Part shown: positions 21,552 to 33,934 of the stretch, piece after piece
Numbering within the stretch: the first letter of the stretch is position 1
Layout: each line of letters begins with the position of its first letter
Source of the DNA: Cricetomys ansorgei
Taxonomy: Eukaryota; Chordata; Mammalia; Rodentia; Nesomyidae
NCBI GenBank assembly: GCA_026225945.1
Contig: JAMJFZ010001081.1
Location: 1-64,000 of the forward strand
Direction of reading: 5' to 3'
Length of the DNA stretch: 64,000 bases
Translations under genes and position numbers: made by a program
The notes under the pieces: model-generated
Database searches by the model: none
Seen by the model: only the letters and a program-made list of their open reading frames with translations
Told to the model about the DNA's origin: nothing

Positions 21552-22271
21552 TTGCATGTAAATGCTGACTAATGATTAGAACTTACAGAGCAAGTGTACT
21601 CCCTGTCTCCTGGCCTCCCACCTGCCACCTGCCACCCTGCTTCAGACCTGCAGTTTTGTTTGCATGCGCAGGGCTGTGAATGCCACCCAGCTCTCCCCCC
21701 CCCCCGCCCCCCGCCAACTCCTCCACCTCCTAAGGTACTCTAGCTCCACTGCCATGGCATCTTGTCCTCAGAGATTGGATCCTCTTGCCCAGGTGCAAAA
21801 ACACAGCTGACTTTGAACTTCCTCTAGGGTAACTTCTCCTTCCTCTTGCTGGCTACCGGACACTTTGGTAAGGCACTGGGTCCTGGTTGCTCTTTTAACT
21901 GAGTTTCTACTTAGCTCTTATACGGTAGTAGGTCTCCATGTGACATTTTTATCCCCGTGTGCCACCATACTTTGTTCTTATTCATTCCTCCACTGCTTGT
22001 TCTTCTCACCCCTTGCTGGTCCCCTTCCTTTCCTGGGAAGTTCCCCCTTCTGCTTTTATGCCATATGTCTCCCATTACCTCTCCAGTCCCCTTCCCCCTC
22101 CCTCAGACCTCTCCTCTCCAAGTTCCCTTTCCACTTTCATCTCCTGTGAGTGTGTGTGTGCGCGCGCACGTGTGTGTGCGTGTGGTTAGACGTGGATGCT
22201 TGGGAAGGCATGGAACCTCGAGAGCACCTCCCCCCACGGTCCTGGAAGCAAACCTAATTAAACTGGCCGAG
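21552..22271. other. Non-coding with poly(C) and GT/GC tracts
   Basis: A C-run is at 21695-21705 and a TG/CG alternating tract at about 22146-22186. Pyrimidine-rich sequence between them gives spurious open frames. Confidence 0.6.
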
Positions 22272-22295
22272 TTACAAAAAAAATGAAAGAAAGAA

Positions 22296-22296
22296 C

Positions 22297-22333
<37 letters not shown>

Positions 22334-22339
22334 AAGAGA
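22296..22339 (+). repeat. (GA)n purine tract
   Basis: Nearly pure GA/GAAA repeat. Confidence 0.93.
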
Positions 22340-23423
22340 ACTAGCTGAGGTAGAAAGGGGAATTATTAGGAAAGAGATCTACAGGAGAAGGGGATCAGAA
22401 AGGATACTGGAGGGAGAATATGATCAAAATGTTATATATGTATATTCATAGTGAAACCCATCATTATGAATAATTAATATATGCTAAAATCTCTTTTGGG
22501 GGAAGAAACAGAACGGAAAAGGACAAAAGTTTAGGTCTAAATCCCACACAAGAGATGATGGGAGATGTACTCCCTTGAACCTGGCTTGTTTTGCTTAACA
22601 CCGTGATCTCCAGGATGGTCTGACCCCTGCCAGGTCCTTCAAACTTCATGGAGTGTCCCACTTTGCAAGTATCTTCTGTCTATCGTTTGAGAGGGGCTTG
22701 ATCATCGGACTTGAGTCATGCAGTAGAGAGTGATGCCACTTTCCACCTTTCAGGCGTGTTCTTTGAAGCACTCCAGCAGGAAACAGCAGACATGGTTGGT
22801 CCTGAAAACTTTTAGAATTCAAAGTTCAGACACACTACTGCCTGAATTTGAAGGAGACTCTATATTGCAGGCTCCTCAACTTTGGAGTTCTTTAAGGAAC
22901 CTGAAGTTGTGTCACACATGGGCCCGGGGAGCTGAGCCTAAAACTGAGCCCATCTCAGATGTCCAGTGGGCTGTGATACTGCCTTCTTTGGGGTTCTGAG
23001 GACTGCATTGGTGACTGCCCATAAAGTCTGTCCCCTTGCTTAGGGAGAGCTCATGTCATATGTGTGAGGCCTGGAACTACTTTCAGAAATTCTAAACCAA
23101 AGCCATGGGGACGCCATGTGCTCAGAGGAAAGCTCTGACTGGGTGACATCATCATGAGCTTCAGAGATGGGCTTCAAAATTCCTATCTATGAGGAGACAG
23201 AATATGACTGAGGGACCATAGCACCCAGCGCTGTGCCATGCAGGCTAGCTGGAGAGCCGGCTCCCCAGGACACCCTGCAGATCTGTTCTAGGATTTTGAA
23301 GGGACCCTTTCATCTGCTCAAAAACTAGTGACTCACAGGGTCAGGTATGAATTGGCCTTGTCCCTTGCTCTGACTATCGTGGTAACAGCTGTGGCCAGGG
23401 ATCTATTATTCCCTGTGTGATTT
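22340..23423. other. Non-coding, nothing recognised
   Basis: No gene or confidently named repeat was seen. Confidence 0.45.
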
Positions 23424-23467
23424 CTCTCTTCCCCTCTCTTCCCCTCTCTTCCCCTCTCTTCCCCTCT
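23424..23467 (+). repeat. 10-bp (CCCCTCTCTT)n tandem repeat
   Basis: About four and a half exact 10-nt units, followed by TCTC/TGTC-rich sequence to about 23560. Confidence 0.93.
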
Positions 23468-24759
23468 GCCGGTCTCTTCTCTGTCTCATCTCTGTATCTC
23501 TCTATGTGTCTCTCTCTATATCTGTGTCTCTCACTGTCTTTTTCTGTGTCTGTCTGTCTCTCCACACTGCTGAGAGCCCCCCGCCACTCCCCTCTGCTCT
23601 TCTGGTGGCCTAGTAGTCAGCCCCTGGATACTCAAACCCCTCCCACAGTGAGCATCATAAGGACCGAATGAGCCTCCCTTGACCTGCACCACTGACCCGG
23701 GTCTCATCACCAGTTCTCCTTGGGAAGAATCCACAGACAGAGAGCCCCACCTCCAGAGAGGAGACAAATCTTGCCCTTCCTCTCCTGGCCTGTGCCCCAG
23801 CTAATCCTCTCAGCAAAGGTACTCTTCCTCTAAATGGACAGCTTGTTTCCTGCTGACCCTCTCCCCAGTGAAGCTGCCCTGGATGCTGGCATTGGTCACC
23901 ACTGAAAACTGGAGATCTGGGGACCTGACCGCCAGGCAGGGAAGGAGACACTCTTGCTGTGGCCCAGTGTATTTACTCCTGACAGAACCTGGCTTCCTGT
24001 TTCCAGGGGGGAAAAGGTTTAAAAGGCCTCATAAAAAGAGCTCGGAGGCCCCAACATCAAATGAGTCTTACCAGGCAGCCCTGCGCGAGTTAAGCTGGGA
24101 GGAACCAGAACATCAGGATTGAATTTCCCCCTCAGATCCACACACACACACTGTCACTTCTGGGGAGGGATCCTGTCAGAACACGTCTTGGCATGGGGCC
24201 AGGCCTGAAATCCTTTGAAAAACCGAGTCTCTGCGTTGGACACATAGGACATACCTGTGTCCTATCTCAGTAGAAACTCAGGCTTTGCAGATCTTACTTA
24301 TTTTTAAATAAAGGGCAGATGAATTGTACGCCCGGTTGATTCTAATTTAACAAGGCCCTAGGTTTTCTTTGTTTGTTTGTTTTTCTTCCTGTTGTTGCTT
24401 CCTTCCTGGGAGAGGGCCCTGAATGGGACCGCCATGCACTTTTGTTTTCTGTTGGTTTTAATTGTGATTACAAAGAAAAGCGCAGAGCTTCTATGGTGTT
24501 TGGATGTTTCTGATTTAGATGAAGGCTCCAGGAAGTACAACACTCATTAAACCCAGCGCTGTATGGGGCTGGGGAGGGGGGGGGCGGTGGCCTTCCTTTC
24601 ACCTGCTCCCAAGATTTACACATCAGGGTGTAGGGAGCAACGGGCTCCACATCTGACAAAGTGGGTTCCTCAGCCCAGAGAGGGAGAGAAAGCTAGTATC
24701 TGGAAATGTTCAGACACAAAACTGGAGCTTCCAGACTTACCGAAGACCATCTTGCAGCT
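23468..24759. other. Non-coding, nothing recognised
   Basis: Pyrimidine-rich sequence runs to about 23560; after that I see no gene and no clear repeat. Confidence 0.45.
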
Positions 24760-24796
24760 GGGGTGGAGGGGTGGGGCTGAGGGGTGGGGGGTGGGC
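24760..24796 (+). other. G-rich block with strong G-quadruplex pattern
   Basis: At least five runs of three or more G with loops of 1-4 nt occur within 37 nt. This satisfies the usual G3+N1-7 motif more than once. Quadruplex formation is predicted, not shown. Confidence 0.75.
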
Positions 24797-24818
24797 TGCC
24801 ACGGTGGCTGCAGTTGTG

Positions 24819-25247
24819 ACATCCTCCTTTGCCTCCCTCCTCCCTCTCTGCTTCCCCTCCTTCGTTCCCCCCTCCATCTATCTTCTCTTTTCTCTTTCCC
24901 TCTCCTTTCTGTGTCACTCTCTGCATCTTTTTCACTTCCCTTCCCCTCCTCCTCCTTGTCTTCCTATCCTCTCCCTCCCTCCTCTCCCCTCCCTCCTCTC
25001 CCCTCCTTTCCCCATTGTCTTCTCCTCCCCCTCCTCTTGTTCCCCTTCCCCTATCATCTCTTCTCTCTGCCTCCCTCCCTCTTTTCCTATCTCCCCCCCA
25101 CCCCCCGTTGTTCCTCTTCCCCTACTCCCCGTTCCTTCCCTCTCCCTTTCTTTTACTCTTTCCTCTCTCCCCTCCCTCTCCCCTCTCCCATCCCTTTCCA
25201 CTTCTTCCCCTTCCCCTTCTCTCCCTTCCTCTCTTCTCTCCCCCTAC
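24819..25247 (+). repeat. About 430-nt polypyrimidine tract
   Basis: Nearly all bases are C or T, with scattered G/A interruptions. Open frames on the + strand of up to 243 aa (Ser/Pro/Leu/Phe only) and a Gly/Glu/Arg frame on the - strand are composition artefacts, not genes. Confidence 0.95.
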
Positions 25248-26993
25248 TCAGCCCTATACACCATTTCTGGATTCTCCTTGAAAAAAAACTTTAAGCGCCA
25301 ATGGCAGCCGAAGTAGGGGCCCTGGGTGTGTACATCCATGCCTTGCTTTTGCTTCTAGGGTCACTCAGAAACTGTGACAGGATCTGAGCCAAGGGCGGAG
25401 CTGCAAAAATGCAGGGGGGGGGGCTGCACCAGGAGCTTCACTCCCACCCCACAGCGGCTTTATCTTAGGCCACTCTGCCTACTGGTTTGATGGCCACCCC
25501 TCACCCGACAGGATAGGAAAAGATGTTTGCACCTGTCCATCTGAGGTCCCCCATGTGGAGCAGGTCAGAGAGTGACATGTTCAGGGTGTTCTCTCTGGTC
25601 CTGGAAAAACTACACAGCTTCTGCTTCAGGGATGTCATTGCTGTGGTCCAAGTATGTCTGCCAGGGCTTGAAAGGTAGACCCTTGGTGCCTGTGCAGCAG
25701 TGTTGAGAACTGGGACCTTCAGGAAGAATGAGGCTCCAAGGACTCCAAGGGCCCTATTGTTAGGGATGTTCTATAGGAGGCCTCTGCTGTCCCGGGTGGA
25801 GGGGGTGATCCACAAAGTCTGAGGGTGCCGCTCTTAAGGGTGTCTGAGGACGTGTATTGTAGGAACGCGGCTGTAATCACAGGGATGGATTTGTCACTAA
25901 AGCAAGCTAGGCCCCCTCTTTCTCTTCCACCCCATGATGTGGCACTACAAGAAGGCCCCCAGCCTCTGGTATTCCGTTACAGCGTCAGAAAGCTCGGAAA
26001 GACCAAGACACTAAGGTGTTGAAACGGAGCTCGCGTGCATTTGGAGCATGGGTGCGATCACTGAAATGCTAGTTACTGAGCTCCAACTGCATGCCCCTGT
26101 CTGTGTTGTTCTGTGAGTATACAAAGATAAGAGGCACCCCACCATCAACAACTCCTCCTTAGACATCAGGAAGGTCATAGGGTCTCTTTGCCTCCTCAGA
26201 TCTGCTCTCCTCCTTCCTCCATGCTGGAGGCTGGTGTCGTGACTCAGCAAACTGAATCTTATTTCTGATCCTTGTTTCTGCCCAGCTCCCCGTTGGCTGT
26301 GGCGGCTCATACTTAGGGAGTTTAGGGGTGCGGTGCTTCACTTGATATTGGGTAGGTGCTGTCCTGGGGCTCCACTGTCTTGTGCACTTGGGCTTATCTT
26401 CCGCTGTGGCTCCTGTGACCAGAGAAATGTTCTGCTCTGTTCTGTCCTCTCAGGCAGCCATCACACATAGCACAGGTACAAAGACAAAAGCAGCAGACGC
26501 TGATGGCCTCCTCTCCAGGCATGGAAGTGGAGTCCCGGACCCAGCTGTGGCAACCGTGGCTTCCGGCAGCCCTCTCCTCTCAGACTCAGGTGGCCTTTCC
26601 TTGGTACCAAAGGTATGGAAGATCTTGGGTATCTTCCTTTCCACATAAGGGCACTAATCCCGTCACAGGACCCTACCTGTGGCCTTATCTAAACCAAGTC
26701 ACTCACGAAGTCTCTGGCTCTTAGCATCATCTCTGTCACCAATTCAGTAGTACCCTCCGAGTGCCAGTGCAGGACCCCTGGTGGACGTGTTCACCTGATC
26801 CATCTACTCGTGGTCCACTACCTAAATCACCCACCTAGACATCAGTGAGCATCTGCCGCTAGGCAGGGAACAGAAAGGTTGACATTTGTGTTCAAGCTGG
26901 TATATGATATTCATACTCTTCGGGTACCCACAGAAACACACTCTGTCCCATCACACAGGAAGGGGAAGTGAGGGTTAAAGAAAACAAAGGCAG
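25248..26993. other. Non-coding, nothing recognised
   Basis: No gene is supported. A G-run of nine occurs near 25414-25422. Confidence 0.45.
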
Positions 26994-27235
26994 GTCTGGG
27001 GAGATGGCTCAGTCAGTAAAGTATCTGCATGCAACCATGAAGACCTGGATTTGATCTCTAGAACCCATGTAAAAAGCATGATGTAAGGGTACGCGTTTGT
27101 AATCCCAGCACAGAGCGGGGTGGAGTCAGGGAGATCTCTGGTCTCAGTGATCAGCCAGCCTAGCTGAGTCAGCAGGCCCCAGGTCTTAGTGCAAGACCCT
27201 GTCTCAAACAGGGTGGATGGCTCCTGAGAAATGAC
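26994..27235 (+). mobile_element. B4-like SINE
   Basis: A 'GGGGAGATGGCTCAGTCAGT' head is followed by 'TTTGTAATCCCAGCACAGAG' and 'ACCCTGTCTCAAACAG', the composite layout of B4. Confidence 0.75.
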
Positions 27236-27769
27236 ACATTTACATATGCAGGGTCACCAGCCAGTGACAGAGCGTGACTGGCGTTACTGACATCCCAGCT
27301 TGCTGGTGTGGGGTCTAAACCCCACAGGGCTCAGTGAGCAAGCATTGTGTATGTGTGTGTGTGTGTGTATGTGTGGGACTTTTTATTAGACATGGGGACA
27401 CAGATATGAGGAAATCTGCCAAGAAGTTCAGAGAGAATGAGGAACAGGTGCAAAGAAGTGAGTAGGTCTTCTCATATCCCCTGGATACAGTGCCTGATGT
27501 GGGCTTCCTTATATCCATCCTTTCCCAAGGTTGTCTTAAGACCTTTGAACCAAGTGGCTTGTGTTTTTGAGTGCTTGCCTGCCATGGGTCCTCACTGCAG
27601 TTTGGTGGTGTATGATGTATTTATAGAATTATGTAATGGTAGCCACAGTCCACTGTAGGACATGGTGTCTCTGTGTGGGTACACATGTATTCATGTAACA
27701 TTCGTGTTATGTGCAAATGGTCAGCCATGGGTATCTTTCTCAATTATCCTCCACCCTGGTTTGGTTTGG

Positions 27770-27883
27770 TTTTTTCTGAGACAGGGTCTCACTTTGTAGC
27801 CCTGGAACTTGCTAGTCTGAACTCAGGGAGATCTGCCTGCCTCTGCCTCCTAAGTGCTGGGATTAAAGGTGTGTATCACCCTG
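27770..27883 (-). mobile_element. B1 SINE
   Basis: Clear reverse B1 blocks are present, such as 'CTGAGACAGGGTCTCACTTT' and 'TGCTGGGATTAAAGGTGTGT'. Confidence 0.92.
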
Positions 27884-28012
27884 TTTTCTGAGACAATCTC
27901 TCCATATGGCCTGGGGCATCTGGCTGGCCAGAAGATCCCACGGAATCCATCCACCTGCCTTTACCTCCCAAGCACTGGGATTACAAACATACCCCACCAT
28001 GCCCTGCTTTTT
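27884..28012 (-). mobile_element. Second B1 SINE, head-to-tail with the first
   Basis: A more diverged B1 in the same orientation, with 'CCCAAGCACTGGGATTACAA' and 'CCCACCATGCCCTGC', forms a tandem SINE pair with the previous one. Confidence 0.8.
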
Positions 28013-28039
28013 AAAGATTTACCTTTTAAAATTTGTTTT

Positions 28040-28245
28040 TCAACTATGTGTATGTCTCTGTACGTGGGTGTGTGCACATGAGTGCAAATGCTCTTGGAAG
28101 CCAGAAGAGGAGGGCATCGTGTCCCCTGGAGCTGGAGTTAGAGGTGGTTGTGAGCCACTCGATGCGAATGCAGGGAACTGAATTCAGGTCCTCTGCAAGA
28201 GCAGATAATGCTTTTCACTGCTGAGCCATCTCTTCTACTCCCATC
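28040..28245 (-). mobile_element. B3-type SINE
   Basis: Reverse blocks include 'GGAGCTGGAGTTAGAGGTGG' and 'CACTGCTGAGCCATCTCTTC'. Confidence 0.85.
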
Positions 28246-28347
28246 ACATGATTTTTATGTGGGTACTCTGGTCCTCAAACTTGCATAGTAAACATTTTAC
28301 CCATTGAGCCATGCTCATAACCCCCACTGTAGGACATTCATAGCACC

Positions 28348-28402
28348 ATAGAGATAGGTAGATAGATATAGGTGGTGAATAGATGGTAGATAGACGATAG
28401 AT
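28348..28402. repeat. Short (GATA)n-like tract
   Basis: GATA and GGTA words occur with interruptions. Confidence 0.8.
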
Positions 28403-29169
28403 AAAAGAGAAACCCCCATAGTTGACCTCCCAACCACCTTCTCATGATCACAACCCCCGAGTCCCCACCCTCATTGCAACCTTTCACCTTCCCATCTTTG
28501 CAGATCTGCATTGCTAGGCTGAAGTTTCTTTGTGGTGGCTTTGTCCATGTAAAGTGACATTTCCAAGAGTGTCAGAGCGCCACTGCTTTTTATAGACAAA
28601 TCCCACTTGTTGTGTAGAGGGACCCCATTGTGTCTACTCAGCCACAGGGGCATTTAGCCATCTTCCTGTTTGGACTGTTGGAGCAGAGCTGCTGGGAACA
28701 TCTGTGTGCGTGTTTGCGTGCAGACATGTGTTTCCATTTCTCTCTAGGTTGATGCTTTAATCCACTCGGATGGTAGGTTCGTTTGATGTGGAGAACGGAT
28801 TCTTCCAAGTAGGGAATTCCCCACATATAACCAACAGGAGGGAAGAGTTCAGTTTCCCCTGGGATAGACTAGCTGGGACAGAGAGCTGTGTCCTTCCACC
28901 CATTTGAGCAGCTTCTTGCTTCTGTGGCTCCTCCCAGCCACCTGGTGGACAGGCTCACTTCTCCACAGCCCTGCAGTCAGGGGCCCTAAGCCCTGCCAGG
29001 CTCCTCACTCTCAAGACGGCAAACCTCACATGTCCCAAAAGACCCTCAGACCACTTGGCCAGCTCTTCCTCTTCCTGACCTAGAATATATCTTTTGATTT
29101 TAAGTGGTATTTTTTGGAAATACAACTTTTTAACAATGGACTATGCTTTTTCTTATTTTTTTTATTTAT
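28403..29169. other. Non-coding, nothing recognised
   Basis: The part near 28440-28860 has the look of an old retroelement but no family was recognised. No gene is seen. Confidence 0.4.
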
Positions 29170-29302
29170 TTTTTATTTTTTGAGATGGAATCTCACTGTA
29201 TAACCTGCCTGGACCAATTTGGCCTGAAACTCACAAAGATCCACCTGCCTCTGCCTCCTCAGTCCTGGGATGGAAGATATGCGCCATCACACCAGGCTAA
29301 AC
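29170..29302 (-). mobile_element. B1 SINE
   Basis: Reverse B1 blocks include 'TTTGAGATGGAATCTCACTG' and 'CCACCTGCCTCTGCCTCCTC'. Confidence 0.85.
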
Positions 29303-29344
29303 ATATATTTATTTGTTGTGTTTTTGTAACACCTCTCTCATAAA

Positions 29345-29455
29345 CACAGCATGTTGAGAGCATGGAGGTCAGAGGACAGCTCGCAAGAGTTGAACTCCGG
29401 TCATCAGGCTTGGTGGCAAGCACCTCTACCTGCTAAGTCATCTCACCAGCCCAGA
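29345..29455 (-). mobile_element. B3/B2-type SINE fragment
   Basis: 'GGAGGTCAGAGGACAGCTCG' and 'CTAAGTCATCTCACCAGCCC' are reverse SINE blocks. Confidence 0.8.
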
Positions 29456-30227
29456 ACATCACCTCCACTGCTTTCCCATCACCCAGACCTGAGACTTCGT
29501 ATCTCCCGTGTTCCAGTGGGTCCTCAGTCTCCCCCTTAAATGTTACTAAGGTTTAAACCTATCCCCTCCTGAGTGCTGGGTAAGCACGGGCCTACTGACA
29601 AGAGCCCTGGCTTTATCTTGTTTTTCTCTCTCATCTTAATGACTGAATCCCACTGATTTATTTACGTGGGTTGAACCAACAGCAGGTATCCAAGCTCTTT
29701 GCCCTACCTTAACAGGTGAAGACTTTCCTGTTTTTGAAATAAGATCCTTTTAGATTGGCAGTGGGTATTATACCTGTCATGTGAGAGTTGAGAATGGCAT
29801 TGTTGCATTTGGGTTTAAAGAAAAATGGAGCGCCACAGCCTTGGGGTGGGGGAGGTGTATTGTCTTGGCTCCAGAAGGTGCATGCCAGCATTGGGAAGTG
29901 TAAAACACACGCACACACACACACACACACCTCAGAGAACAGGCACTTCCATCTCAGTGGCTATAATTTTCAGGGGCAGGTAAGGAAGAGGGGTGTGGCT
30001 AATGAAGGTGTTGATTGGCAAGTCCAACTCCCCACTCCTTTGCCTTTCCTCTTCCCTTGAATGTGGGTGATTGGCTGATGAGTTCAAGTTCATCTTGCCA
30101 CAAAGTCATAAGGTGATAGGAATAAATGTACCAGTTATGAAGGCAGACCTTCTTCAGCAAAGCCAAGGGGGAAACGGACTACGTCTCAGAAGGCTGGGTG
30201 AAGGTGAGACAGATACAAAAGACACAG
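29456..30227. other. Non-coding with (CA)n at 29904-29931
   Basis: No gene or other recognisable element was seen. Confidence 0.5.
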
Positions 30228-30456
30228 CATGCGCCTGCAGGAATGGCTCAGTTTCTAGCTAGTACTGCTCTTTTAGAGGACCTGAATTTGGTCCCCAGCA
30301 CCTATGTTGGACAGTTACAAGCACAACTGCTTGTAACTCCAGCTTCAAGGGGTCTGAAATCCTCTTTTGGCCTCTGCAGGCATCTGCACTCAAATTTGCA
30401 TGTGCGCACATACATACTTAAAATTAAAAAAATATATATTTTTTTAAAAACAAAGC
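30228..30456 (+). mobile_element. B2/B3-type SINE
   Basis: Diverged head, then 'CTGCTTGTAACTCCAGCTTC' and 'CCTCTTTTGGCCTCTGCAGG', ending in an A/T-rich tail. Confidence 0.8.
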
Positions 30457-30889
30457 AACTGACCAAACCCTACCCTTGAAGTCCCACCCTTGTCTTCCCC
30501 CATTAACTCCAGCACAGGGAGATGGTTGGACAGAAGCAGCTGCTCGTGGACCGTAACAAAATACGGACTTCAAAGGTTTGCCAACTGTTTCTGGAACGTG
30601 GCTGCCACCAAGTGCCCTGAGCTTTGATCCCAGCACCTTTACTATTCATGCCTGACAAGCTGGCTTCAGAGCAAAGTGTCATCAGAGGATGTTGATTGTC
30701 CATTGTCCAGGCAATCAGAAACAAGGACGTCAGGACCAGTCCTTGGTCTTTAGAAGTCTCTTTTACCATAGCCATCAAAAAAGAAATGGTTCCATACCAC
30801 GGGCTTCCGTTTGAGCACAGTCCTGACCTAGGGCTATCAGGCAGGAATCATGGTGGCAAGCGATAGATACAGGCCAGCCATCAACAGAG

Positions 30890-30891
<2 letters not shown>
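30457..30891. other. Non-coding, nothing recognised
   Basis: No gene and no clear repeat was seen. Confidence 0.45.
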
Positions 30892-30944
<53 letters not shown>

Positions 30945-30963
30945 TGTGTTGTGTGTGTTTGTG
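30892..30963 (+). repeat. (TG)n microsatellite
   Basis: About 70 nt of TG with few interruptions. Confidence 0.97.
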
Positions 30964-31009
30964 TAATGTAGAGGTCAGAGGACATCTGACCTAAGGTCAT
31001 CATTCCTAA

Positions 31010-31165
31010 GGTACCTTTCACCTTTATGACAAGGTCACTCATTGGCCTGGGACTTGGCCAAGTAGGCTAGACTGGCCCTGGAGCTCCGGGGATGGCTTAT
31101 CTCCACCTGCCATCTTACCATCAATAGGATTATAAGATCACAAGTGTGTGACACCACACCCAGCG
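31010..31165 (-). mobile_element. Diverged B1-like SINE
   Basis: A diverged 'CTCCACCTGCCATCTTACCA' block and a terminal 'GTGTGTGACACCACACCCAG' block fit an old reverse B1. Confidence 0.6.
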
Positions 31166-32359
31166 TTTTATGTGGGTTCTGGAGACCAACATGAGGCCAG
31201 AGCACGGTGCTGGCGAGTAGGAGCTTCTGGTGGGTGCTGTTTTGTCCCTGTACTGAGGGCTATAATCAGCATCAATTCAGTCGATTTCAGGCTCTTCCTT
31301 TGGCTCAGAGTCCTGCGTAAGACAGGCTAGCAAACCGAGCCCAAACAATGGCAACCAAGGCTGAGCCGGGCCCCTGTCTTTGGAGGTAGGGGCTCTTCCC
31401 AGAGGGAGGGTAAAGGATAACTCCCAAAGGCAGGCTGATATTCTCTTAGGAATATAGGCAACTAATTGACTGGCACCAACAATATCGGGATCACACTGGA
31501 AACCCTAGGAAACTCTGGGTATAGCTGAGTCGGTTCCAACTGGTCCTGACCGCTGGTATCCTACTGGTATCCTCCCCTCCAAGGCCCACCAGGAGCTTAT
31601 CTGCCATGTTCCCTCCAGTTCCCTTGGCTGGTCTGCACTCCTGGGCCTCTGCAGAGGGTGATCAAGTTCAAGGAGCTGGAATAGACAGCTGGAGTGTGCA
31701 GCTGAGTCTACAAAAGTCAGGTTGAGGAGTGTCCTTGGACATCAGAGTTCAAGCAAGCCCATGCCCTGGAAAGGAAGACCATGCACTACGGTGGGTGGGT
31801 AGGTGGGGGGGCGCAATACGCTGCGGTAGATGGAGCTTGAGGGGCGAGCATCCTTAGGGCCAGCGTGGATTATGACCAAGCAGGAGTCTGCTGAGGGCTT
31901 TGACCTTCAGACCACTTTTACAAGTACAGAGGGCAAGACTCCAGAAATTGACTCAGGCTTCAGGCCAAGCGAAGGGCCCTACGCAACAGAGCCTGGGCTT
32001 AGGTCTCAGGCTTTACAGCAGAGATTTCCTCTCTGTCCAGAGCTGTGTTACCTAATAGCCAGAAGCTAATAACGCGCTTAGGATGCCGGAAGGGCCCAAG
32101 TGCCAGAAATCTATTTTTAAGGAATGAGTCTTTTCCATATGAGCATCCAAGAGGGGTCAGCGTAGCACATGCCGACATCCAATGGACAACTGCACGCTAA
32201 GTTTATACTGCGGGGCGAAGCCTGCTTTCCCTTGGAATTCTCTGCAGGGTAAGTGACTGATGCGTGTCCTCATGACAGGGGACATGTAAACAGCCTCTCC
32301 ATATGCCTCAGTATCAGGGCCCAGATATTCCTGCCCATTCACTAAAAAAAAAAAAAAAG
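31166..32359. other. Non-coding, nothing recognised
   Basis: No gene is supported. An A-run at 32344-32358 borders the next SINE. Confidence 0.45.
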
Positions 32360-32562
32360 ATTAATCATTTATGTGTACGGGTGTTTTGCCTGCATGTATG
32401 TATGTGCATCATGTATGTGCAGTGCCCATGAAGTCAGAAGATGCCACTGAGTCCCCTGGAAGTGGAGTTAGAGATGCTTGTGAGCTTGTCCTGGGAACGG
32501 AACCCGGATTCTCTGCAAGAGCAGTCAGTGGTCTTAAAGACTGAGTTTTCCCCCTGCCTCAA
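32360..32562 (-). mobile_element. B3-type SINE
   Basis: Blocks 'GGAAGTGGAGTTAGAGATGC', 'GGAACGGAACCCGGATTCTC' and 'TGCAAGAGCAGTCAGTGG' are characteristic. Confidence 0.88.
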
Positions 32563-32779
32563 CTCGATTCTTGATGGTACTGATGGTGTTTCACTTTTAC
32601 TTAATTTTGTGGGGCTTTGACAGATTGTGTCACTAAGAGAAGTAAATACTAAGCCAGGTTGTGTTCTCAGTGCAGGAGCTATTTATTTCTTTCCTGTTCC
32701 TCTGTTGCAAGAGTTCCTTCTTTAGAGAGAACATAAACGAAGACTACCTCGTCTTCCTAAGGTCCCAACAACCACTCAA

Positions 32780-32995
32780 AATACTGTTACGTTAAAGCTC
32801 ACCCTGGGGGGAACCAATGAGTTTATTGGGCTTACTTATGTGTGGAGACCCCAAAGAATGTCTCACTGGGAAGTCTCCAGTTGGCCTGGATGATGGTTTC
32901 TCAATAGTTTCATAGTCAGTCTACTCTGGCCCGTCCCCCTAGACCCTCAGATCATGTGCAATTAGGGCAGGGTTGCAATGGAAACTGCTAGAAGG
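32780..32995 (+). repeat. Unclassified repeat, related to 37050-37380
   Basis: It shares 'AAAGCTCAC', 'GGGGAACCA', 'GACCCCAAAG' and 'TGCAATT.GGGCA' in the same order with the copy at 37 kb. It is probably an old LTR or LINE fragment; I cannot name the family. Confidence 0.5.
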
Positions 32996-33671
32996 AGCAG
33001 GTGGAATCTTAGGTAAGGGGGCAGTGGCACTCTCCACCTACTCCTGCTTTGAGGGAGGTTAACAGCTGACCTCTTGCAAGCAGGCACAGCTGATCTGATG
33101 ATGATGGTGGTTGCTTTGCTTGGGGGCGGGGATGTCGAATCCTACAGCACACTGGTGAAAGCCATAGGCTTTCTTGCAGAAGACTTCACCTCAGGACTTG
33201 GAACTGTGGCTGCAGATGTGACACTGGGCCTGGGACCTGGGACTCAGACTCTCACCCCTTACCCAGGCCTGCTCTGTGGGCTCTCTGGGGTGAGCCTAGC
33301 ACCTACTTGAAAAGCTCTCCATGAACTTCAGAGGTGCTTGAATGTTTAAGAGCTCCCAAGTAGAATCTGGGGCCACCGGATCCAAATACTAATTAATGGT
33401 CCTGATGCACCTGTTGAGTTGCCTTGCAGGAAGGTGATCCAGCTGACACCCCGTGGCACACGGGAACACTCCCTTCCCACAGCCTGTCAGCATCAGGACT
33501 TAGCTAGATACGCCCTGTTCCTGCCAACGCTAGTGGCACCTCACTTTCATTTCGGTTTTCAAGGCTTCATCGGAACCGAGGATGTCACCCCTACTTTCTG
33601 TTGGAATTACTTTAGCTTTTTCTTTGGAGGTGCTTATCTTAGATTTAATAAAAGAGACACAGCAACAATTT
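32996..33671. other. Non-coding, nothing recognised
   Basis: A 78-aa frame at 33074-33310 shows no recognisable domain and is probably chance. Confidence 0.45.
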
Positions 33672-33830
33672 AGCTGGGGGTGGCAGTGCATATCTGTAGC
33701 CCCAGCACTTGGGAGTGTGAGGGAGGAGAATTACTGAGACTTTGAGGCCAGCCTGGGCTACATAGTAATTTCCAGGCCAGCCTGAATGAAGAATGAGATC
33801 TCGTCTCAAAAAACCAAAACAAACACAATG
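33672..33830 (+). mobile_element. B1 SINE
   Basis: 'TAGCCCCAGCACTTGGGAGT' and 'TTTGAGGCCAGCCTGGGCTA' are clear B1 blocks; the tail is A/C-rich. Confidence 0.9.
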
Positions 33831-33934
33831 AAACAGAGAACACAACATCCTTAACCCCCGGTCCTCACATCCCAAGTGCCTTTTGTAGTTTCTTCTCTTT
33901 TTATTTTATTTGATGTCTGATTTTGTTTGATTTG

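Noticed and set aside
24563..25294. 243-aa + strand frame and overlapping frames in the polypyrimidine tract
   Set aside because: C/T-only DNA encodes mostly Ser, Pro, Leu and Phe and lacks stops; this is a composition artefact.
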